DNA of 64,000 bases, from contig JAXMBN010000029.1 of assembly GCA_046349875.1 (NCBI GenBank), forward strand, positions 12,224 through 76,223, written 5' to 3'. Shown piece after piece: positions 29,801-38,800 of this stretch; within the stretch, counting starts at the first letter, position 1; each line of letters begins with the position of its first letter. A model generated the notes under the pieces. The model saw nothing but the letters and a program-made list of their open reading frames with translations, did no database searches and was not told the DNA's origin. The DNA comes from JAXMBN01 sp046349875. Its GTDB lineage: Bacteria > Planctomycetota > Planctomycetia > Pirellulales > Pirellulaceae. The position numbers were made by a program, and so were the translations under genes.

Positions 29801-32800
29801 CGAGCACAAACTTTTCCGTCGTTCCATCACCGCGGGATGTGTTGGAAATCGGGTTGGTATCTCCGCGATCCCATCCAATTCCCAATCCCGCGTGCGTTGG
29901 AGGGTTTCCATCATTGCGTCGCGTGAACTGTTGCAAACCTTGGTTGACCTGACGGAATGGACCACCCGTGATGCGTTCGATTTCGCGATAGCTCAGAGCG
30001 TTTGTCCCTAGTTCATCAACAGCCGAGAACTGATCCAACACCGTTGCCAAGTCACCGGTGACGTTATTCAAATTGCCATCGATGATTCCAGCCAAACCAT
30101 TGATTGCAACCGCGGTGACAGGAGGTATCGGGCTAGCATTGCCAAAGGTACCGTTTGGAAGATTTTGAGTGTTGCTCAACGCCGGTTGACCATTGAGACC
30201 TTCGTTGATGGCCTTAGCAATCGCTCGAGCGACATCAGGGAAATACCAGTTGGCATTCAAACGGATCGGGATATTTCCAGGATTGGAAACGCCACCCGTG
30301 AAGGTGAACTCAAACGTACGACCACTCGTTGCCTGGCCAATGATATCTGGAATCTGGAAGATCGTGAACGTATCCCCTTGATTGTATTGGCTTGCATCTT
30401 CAGCAGTGATCGTAAATTCCTGTGGATGACGAACACTGATATCGATGGAGTAAGCTCCACGGGTTGTACCCGTTCCTCGATTGGCCATGCTAAGCGGATC
30501 GAAGGAAGTGTTTCCAACTGAGCTAAGAGCTGCGTAGTAAACACCGGGAACCGTTGCCGTGAAGTCGATATACGGATCAAAGCTTTGGTTCTCTCCAGGA
30601 GCCGCTTCGTTATCGCTATACGCAGCGCTCGCACCGACCGTATTGCGGAAGGATTGCGGAACACCACGGCTATCGAAGATCTGTAGATATCCATCCAAGG
30701 CGGATCCGGCAGCTGCATCCACGTCGATCAAGACGCGATCACCGACACCAAGCTTGAACTGGAACATATCCACGTCTTGCGACAGATTTCGGATAAGCGT
30801 GGCATTGTCGCCGATACTTCCGTTGGTTGTGTACGAAAGCGGATTGTGCGAAGTTCCTTGCCAAGTCTGAGTCGCTGTTGCAATTGTGTCATTCGACTCT
30901 TGCTGAGCAGCAGTACCGTCGATGGAAACACGTCCATCCGTTCCGACGATCGTGTTGTTGACCAATCGAGCGTGCGGCTGAGGTACTTCACCCAAGTCCA
31001 AACGACGAATCGTGAATGGACTTCCGTTACCCACATCCACCGTCTGAACACTCGTCACGCCCTCTAGGTAAAGAGCAGGTCGATTGTAGTAGTTGGCGTA
31101 TCCAAAAATCGTTTGGGTGGAAATACCAGCGACTGGACCAAGTGTGCTTTCGGCCACCGTGGCGGTGATCTGTTGCGTAGTACCGTTGCTAACCAAGATC
31201 GATCCAAGAATCGAATCTCGCATGGCCATCATCGTTTCGAGGGCCGTTGTACCAATGGCTGTCAAATTGGTACCGATAATACGGTAGATTGTGGCCCCCG
31301 CATCATCACGATACCAAATGGGTGAGCTGCTCGCTGCGTAACCATCTCCATGCGGTACCCCACTTCCAAAAGTCGGACCACCAGTAGGAGCGCCAGCTAT
31401 ATCCTCAAACTCGAAATTCAATCGCGTGCGGTCCGAATCGACGATCAACAAATCGCCATCGTCCACAAGTCCGCCGAAGTGTGTGTTTGCCACATTCGTT
31501 GCCAACGAATTGTCGGTGGAAGGAATGGTTCGTGGAGCAATCTCCCAGATTGGACTTTCACCTTGAATGTGAATGCCGCCCAAACCACCTTCTTCGAGGA
31601 CGTTGTTCTGGATGACCAAGCCTGGCAACAAGCCACCGGTCACACTATCGTTCGGAACGAGCAAATTCCGAACGGCCTGCGTACCAGCCAAGTTCGGCTT
31701 GGACTGCATGATCTGGGCTTCGGCGAACGAAACAGCATCACGTGGATCTGCCAAACGACGAGCTGGTTCTGACCAGATTCCATAGTCGCGGGATTCCCGA
31801 ATGAAGCTATTCTGGATCAGCATTTGACTCTGATCACGAGCGATAGTGCCATCGCTACTTCCAGAATGGACTTGCGACTGAATCGTTCCCGCAGGTACGG
31901 CAACCTGAAGCGATTGGAACGTTGCGTTTCCAAACAAGTGAATTCGGGTATCGCGACTGGTCGTGCCTGTTTCAATGCCACCCGAGGAAGCAGCACTTAC
32001 CTTCAATCGCGACTGTACGCTCGGATTGTTAATCGCATCGCGAATCAACTGAGCGATTCGATAGGCAGGGTCTGCCGCAGTATACCGAATGATGACATTG
32101 CCCAACCCCACTGACGTGTCGGTTGAGAATTCAAAAACGATTCGCGTTCCTCCATCCGAGATAGCGAAGGTATCACCATCCGAGACGTTTGCACCGCTCG
32201 GTGCAATCAAGCTGATCTGTTCCGCGAGCCGATCATTGGTATCCCAAGTCTTGGTCAAAGTCGGAGCTGCAGCACCAGTCGACTGGAAGAAGGTCTCGGC
32301 TAGTCGAACTTCCAACTGGTAAGGACCAGTTCGAACGGTCGTGGAGGGAACAGCCACTTCCGCATAGGTCGAGTTGGGTTCGCGGGAATTGATGCGCGAG
32401 CCGTCCGCCAAGACCATCGTCACTTCGCCAACATTGACTCGCGTCGGGTTGTCGGTACGAGTCCGGAACTCCAATCGCAATCCTGGCTGATTGGCCCAAC
32501 GAGAAAGATCAAGGCGACCTTGTTGTGGGGAACCTTTCACCAAGGCTACTTCGCCGGCTTGAATGTCGTTTGCGGAGGTAGCTAAGCGACGAGTGAAACC
32601 AAATTGATCTACCAAGAAGATGTCGAGCTCGCCGTTGAAAACTTCGTAGCTGAATACAGCCGATGGTTGCTCGCTCGCCAAATAAGTTGCTAAGGAGAAG
32701 GTGCGGGTTGACGAGATGCTGCTAATACCCAAGAACGTTGCGTTCATTAGGACTGGTTCGTCACCAGCACCAATTTGCTCGCCACGTTCTCCAAAACCAA

Positions 32801-35800
32801 TGATCAGGCTGTTGATATTGGTGTTCGGATCAACGCTTCGGAAGACCAAGCGAAGATTGTCTTGACTCGAGAAATTCCATCCCGACAGCGTATTCACCAA
32901 CGGGATCTTATAAGAATTGGTTCCAGCCGAGAGATTCGAGATTGGGAACTGCGTCGAGGCAACTCGTGTCTCCGTTCCAGCGGAATCGCGAACGAAAATC
33001 TCAAACTGCCCACCACCATGCGTGTAATTGAAGTACACCGCAGGAAGGTCGGCCGCCGAGTAGGAAGCCAAGCTGAATGGTGCAGAAACCAATTCACCCG
33101 TGCCACCTACATTCGTTTGCGGCAAGAAGTTGGTCACGACTGGTGGTTGGAAGGTCGATGCCCCAGCCACATAGGTCGTATCGACAATACGTCGAATGGA
33201 GTTGATTGGCGACACCGAGAACGGATTAAGAATCTTGGTTCGAGGTTGATAGCCAGCCGAGGAAATACCGATTACATAGTTGCCTTCAGCCAAGGCGATC
33301 GGTCCGATGTATCCATCGCGAGTCCCAGCAGAGCCTCGCGAGAAGTCAGACAAATCGGTCGTAGTCAAAGGCTTGCGTTGATCATCTGCAATGTTGCTAC
33401 CATCGCCCGAATAGATCAAGCGATACTGAATTCCAAAGCGCGATTGCTCTTCAATAAAGATGTTGATCGAAGTATCAGGGCGATTCAGGCCATCTGCGTA
33501 GTCGATATCAAATACCACCGGGGCGAATCCGTTGAGACCGCCTACAAGATCCTTCTGCTCAATCCGAAGTTGATAGAAGTCGACATCGGTGTTCGAGCTC
33601 AAGTTACCGGCAACGCTGATGGCCCCCTTGGCCGTATCAAGAATATTGCCGATGTATTGAGGACGATTGCCAACTGCCGTTTGCCCAATTGCTGTACCGT
33701 TGTTCGCGAATTGCGTTCCGTTGCGAACGCTTTCATCTTCGGAAGCTTCGCCGATCAATGGTGAGGAATCAGGCATACCGACCAAGTGGACGCCATTCAT
33801 TGCATAACGAATGTCGGCAAAATCGATGGTTGAACCAGCGTATTCCTGCTGTTCACGCAAACGAACTTGAACTTGATAGGATCCAGAGCTGAGGCCGCTC
33901 TTGATATCGGTGATATCCGATCCGGCCGATCGAACTCGGAAGTAGAAGGTGCTTCGCGTTCCAGGATTTCCAGGCAACAACACTCGCATGCCAGGATCAC
34001 TAGGATTGACAGTTCCGTCCTCTTTCACTAATCCCGCGCTCGTGGTTCGCACGCCCGATGTACGTAGTGGGAGTGGATTCACATTGGACGAATTGATCAA
34101 CGGAGTAGTCGTCAGCAACGATGGGAATTGCGTTTCTGCAGTGCTATCATCGCTTCGCGCCAACAGAGCACCATTAGCATCCAACAATTCCAGGACGAGG
34201 TCTAAGTTGGTGCGGGTGTAGTCGACATCCAACCAAATTTGCGTGCCAGCTTCAGCGGTGAAGCTGTAGACATCGACGTCTTCGGCCTGACTCAACACAC
34301 CTTCCACGCTGAATCCCAATCGAAGGTTTTCGCTGCTGGCCGATGCATTCGGCGCCAAACTTCCCAGCACTTGAGCCGAAGCAACTTGACCATTGGGGCC
34401 AGGAGCTGCGGCCGTAAAGCTCTCGGTTTCCAGAATCGCGGCTACATTGCGATCATTGGAGTATTGATCGATCAAAATCCCGCGCCAGTCGGCCGATTGA
34501 GGAATCGATCCAATTCCATCGTTGTTGGTATCGGTTTGAGGTGCACCATTAGGTTGCAGACCAGCTCCGACCGTATCGTCCTTCAGACTTGTCAGGATAA
34601 CAGGGAATCCTGGCTGCCCAAGGACATGCAACGTGCCGCCGACGCGATCATCCGCAACGGTCATTTGACCATTGGTCGTGATTCCTGCACCCATGTTGCG
34701 ATTGAAGTTCGATCCATAACCATCAAACTTGACGACCAAAGATTCGTTCGGCGCGCTTTGAAGGCGCAAGCCACCTTCGTGCTGCATGTTTTCAATGAAA
34801 ATACCATCGTACAAGACGTGCACGATATCGGTGTCATCCCAAACACTTGCGGTCGTCAGGGTATCACCGCGGATTTCCAAACCGTTCAGCGAGTTGCCGA
34901 TCATACGGTTGTTTCGAATCAACGGACCTCGGTTGGCACCGTAAGCCGTATTGATGTCTGCAGCGCCCGTCTGTCGGCCTGCATCATCTTGAATATCGTC
35001 CACCATGCTATTGGCATCGATGGTGATTGCCTTGCCGACGTTGTTGCGGAAGACGTTGTCGACAATGGTTGGCTGAGCACCGCGAACAAAGATGGTCGCT
35101 TGCGAGTTGCTCAAACGTCCGAACCGCGTTCCAGGTCCTTGACCACCAAAGCCGTCGGCATTGTTTTCAAACACCGAGTGAGCAATGCGGCCGTCTGCTT
35201 GCTGCAATTCAATAGTGTTGAAGGCGCGGAAGGTACCATCCAATCGCGTTACACCACCCGCATATGTAAAGCGAGCATAATCGACACTCAATGTCGAGGT
35301 GGGTGCCATGTAGATTCCTCCCCAGTCGCGAGGAGCTGGAGCATTGGAGGTTCCACTGTTATTGGTATCAAAAGTTCCACCTGCGCCGACGGTATCATCC
35401 AGCTTGCTGGTGAAGACAATCGGCAATCCATCGGTACCTTCGGCAATGATGTGCGCACCAAAGGTTGCTTCGATTCGAGAAGCCTCAAGCTTGAGAACGG
35501 TACCTGGATCGATAACCAACGAAGCATTGATGCGAGGTCGCTTCACACCGAGTGTCTCTGGGGAGAGTGAACCACCCAAGGTGCTTCCGTTATCGATGTA
35601 TGTCGTTTGGCCGATGGCGTTGGAATCCAACAACTCAGCGACGCGAACATAGGCACCGCCGTTGACGCTTCGATAGATACGACGTGCTACATAACCAGGT
35701 AGCGTCAAAGGAAGCTGATCCAGTCGCACCGAGCCAGCTGGTGTCAACGAGAATGCCGAAGTTGGATTCGATGCCAAACCTTCGCGACCTGCGGAATCAA

Positions 35801-38800
35801 CCATCACCACACGATAGGTGTAGCTACCGATCGCCAGCGTTCCACCATTCACGCGTGAAGCGATGACGGTCGAAACATCGGCTCGATCTCGGGTAATCGT
35901 GCCACCTAAGAGATCGCCCGTATCCAAGTAGGTTGAAGATGCGCGATCGAGATTGGCAACCAGTTCATATGGGCCGGACCCCACATTGTTGCTTCGATAG
36001 AGTCGTCGTGTGATGAACTCACCGGTCGCAGCAGGTAAACCGGCAATCGAAATCGCTGTTTGATTTGCCAAAAGTACTTGGCTAACAGTTGGATCGGATG
36101 GCACGCTTTCGTAACCATTTTGATCTACAAAGGTAATCTTGTAGTTATAGGTTCCGGGCAACAATGTTCCACCAACATTGGGACCGGTCGAAACCAAGTC
36201 GGAAGGAGGAACGGAGGTGTCCAGCAATGCACCACCCGGACGTCCCGAGACGATCAAACTCTCCGTCAAAACGTGCGTGACATCGATATCATCGAACCGT
36301 CCTGGAACAGTAAGGGTCTCGGTGGTACCAATGACCGGAGTATCGACGCGAATGAACAAACCGTTGATCGAGTTATTCAACAAGGTGTTGCGACGAATGT
36401 CTGGTCCAACGCGATCGTAATCACTCGTGAAGGAGCCGTTGACTTGATAACGTGGCTCGTTGAAGTTGGTTTCTTCAAAGCTGTTGGGGAACGCACTCAA
36501 AGCGGCATTGGCACTGCTAGTGATCTTGTTGAAGGTCACAGTCGGACGAGTGTCCAACATTTCAATGGGGTTGACCGTTTGTTGGTTCGAATCGACCAAT
36601 ACGTTGCCACCACCATAACGAATGTCTGCATGGTTCACGTAGCGAATGAAAATACCTTCATCTTCCAAATCGCTTCGTCCAGCATCCACATCAACGTCCC
36701 GACGGAAGCTAATTCCACCCCAGTTGCCTGGTGCTGGAGTCGTTCGTGGAGCATAGGTATCGAGGCCGATCGTTTCATCGAGCCACGAAGTAAAGTACAC
36801 GCTCCCCGCAGCGATGGTTCCATTGGCAAGCTTGCGAACATTCCCTGCATTGTCCAAGAGAACTGGGGCACCCAAAACTTGCAATGCGGCGCCCGATCGA
36901 TCGACATTGAGGTTCGAGCTGCCTACGCCAATGCGAGCACGTTGCAACTTGAAAATCGCTCCGGCATCGATCTGCGTGGTTACGCCCTTGGGCACTTCCA
37001 TGTTCAGACCATCGGAAAGCACGGAGCCTGGCAACAATCCAGCACCGATCTCATAAGCGATGTTGTCGCCAATGGTAGTGATATCACCGTCATTACCACC
37101 GTTGCCCACGATTCGAACGATGTCGCCAGGGTGAGCGGCCGTAAAGGCATTGGGAACTCCCGTTCCCGATATGTTATTGAAGGGGTGAGCCAAACTTCCA
37201 TCGGCACTTGGTCCGGCCGACTTATCAACGAAAATCATTTTCCCTTCGACATCGATCAAGGTCAAACTTGGATCGACAACAACGTATCGCTCTCCTTGCA
37301 AACGCAAGCGAGCACCGTTCGCAATGGCAGACACACCCAATTCCGGACGACCATTGATCGCCGATGCGAGCGCGTTCGCTAATTGGCCTTGGGAACTACC
37401 GACTGTGTAATTGATCGCAACACGACCTGCACCGATCGATGCGTCCGTGGTGAACTCGAAGTCGCGAGTGATTCCGTTGGCACCAACGATGGTGACCACT
37501 CGACCTTCCAGAGACGCACTACCGCCAGCATTGAAGCTCAACACGCGATCTAGCGGACGCGTTTCAAACCAGAAGTTATAAGTTCCGCCAACAATTCCAT
37601 CGCCATCGCCATCGAAGCCAACCGAAGGATCAGTCGATGTGGCAATGTCGCGAATGGTATCGGTCACATCGACCTGTGCTCGGAAGCTCAATCGCAGCTG
37701 GTACTCACCTTGCGAATGACCACCAAATCCCGTTCCAGGAATCGACGCGTTGTAATCGTCGTTGCCGCTCGCGCTAACACCGATGAAATAGATACCACTT
37801 CCCAACGCGAAATTGATGACCGAATCTTGACTAAAGTAATTGTCATTTTTCGAAATCAACTCCAGCTTACCGCCAGAAAGAACAACAGGATTCTGGGTCA
37901 GAACATTGGCACCGACCTTCGTCGTTGCCAGTCCACGCTCCAGTTGTACCTTGACCAATTTGCTCGCAGCGGTCGAGGATTGGATGGCACTGATGACATC
38001 TGCCACCGTACTTTCCGACCCCGAAGTGTTGCTCAAATCGATACTGATGGCATTGGGGAATACCAAAACGCCAGGAGTGCTTGTTCCGCGATTGGATTGC
38101 GTGAAGAAAACTTGTAGTTGATTGCCCTGCGCTCCAGGTCGAACAGCTTCAAAGCGAAGCGACAAAGCCTCGCCAACACCAAAACTGGTTGCGGCTTGTG
38201 CTTGAATTTGCTTGTAGAGGTGGAGATTGGTATCGAGCGCTGACGCGTTCGTCAGTCGTTGCGCATAGGTCTCGGCGGTCAACAATCCGACTCGGTCCTC
38301 ACCTCCGAAGTCCACTTCGAATCGATAGAGATCAATGTCAGATCCGTCCGGTCGGTACAAATACTGACCATGGATAATATCTTGGTTGCCCGGGAAGATC
38401 GGTTCGTACTTCTCGTCGCTCGCATTCAACTGCGCATCGTTTTGATTGATGAGCGTGCCGCTGCCAGCCATGAACGTTGGGTCAAGACGCATGAGCGTCG
38501 TTTCTGGAAGGTCTCCTGCATGCTCGAGTCCAAGTACCATGCCAACGGCTGCTACCATCGCGCGGAAATAGCTTTCACCGTAAGAGTCATCCCAAACGTA
38601 GGTCGCAGACAATGCGATCAATGGATCATTGAAAGTCGGATCGATGCGAACACCAAATCCGAGGCCGCTTTCCAACTGAATGCGAGTGGAAGGGGTCGTG
38701 GTTCGCACGCCAGTCAACGGTCCCGTTGCAATCGTCAAACCAAGGTTCGATGTTTCAACAAACTGGACCCCGATATACTTTGACCAAAGTGCCAGTGCTT

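Noticed and set aside
34239..35570. Long plus-strand reading frames (up to 443 codons) opposite the giant genes
   Set aside because: They are antisense to a clear coding sequence, have no start signals or recognisable domains, and arise from the biased codon use of the giants. Others lie at 5331-6398 and 36060-37382.
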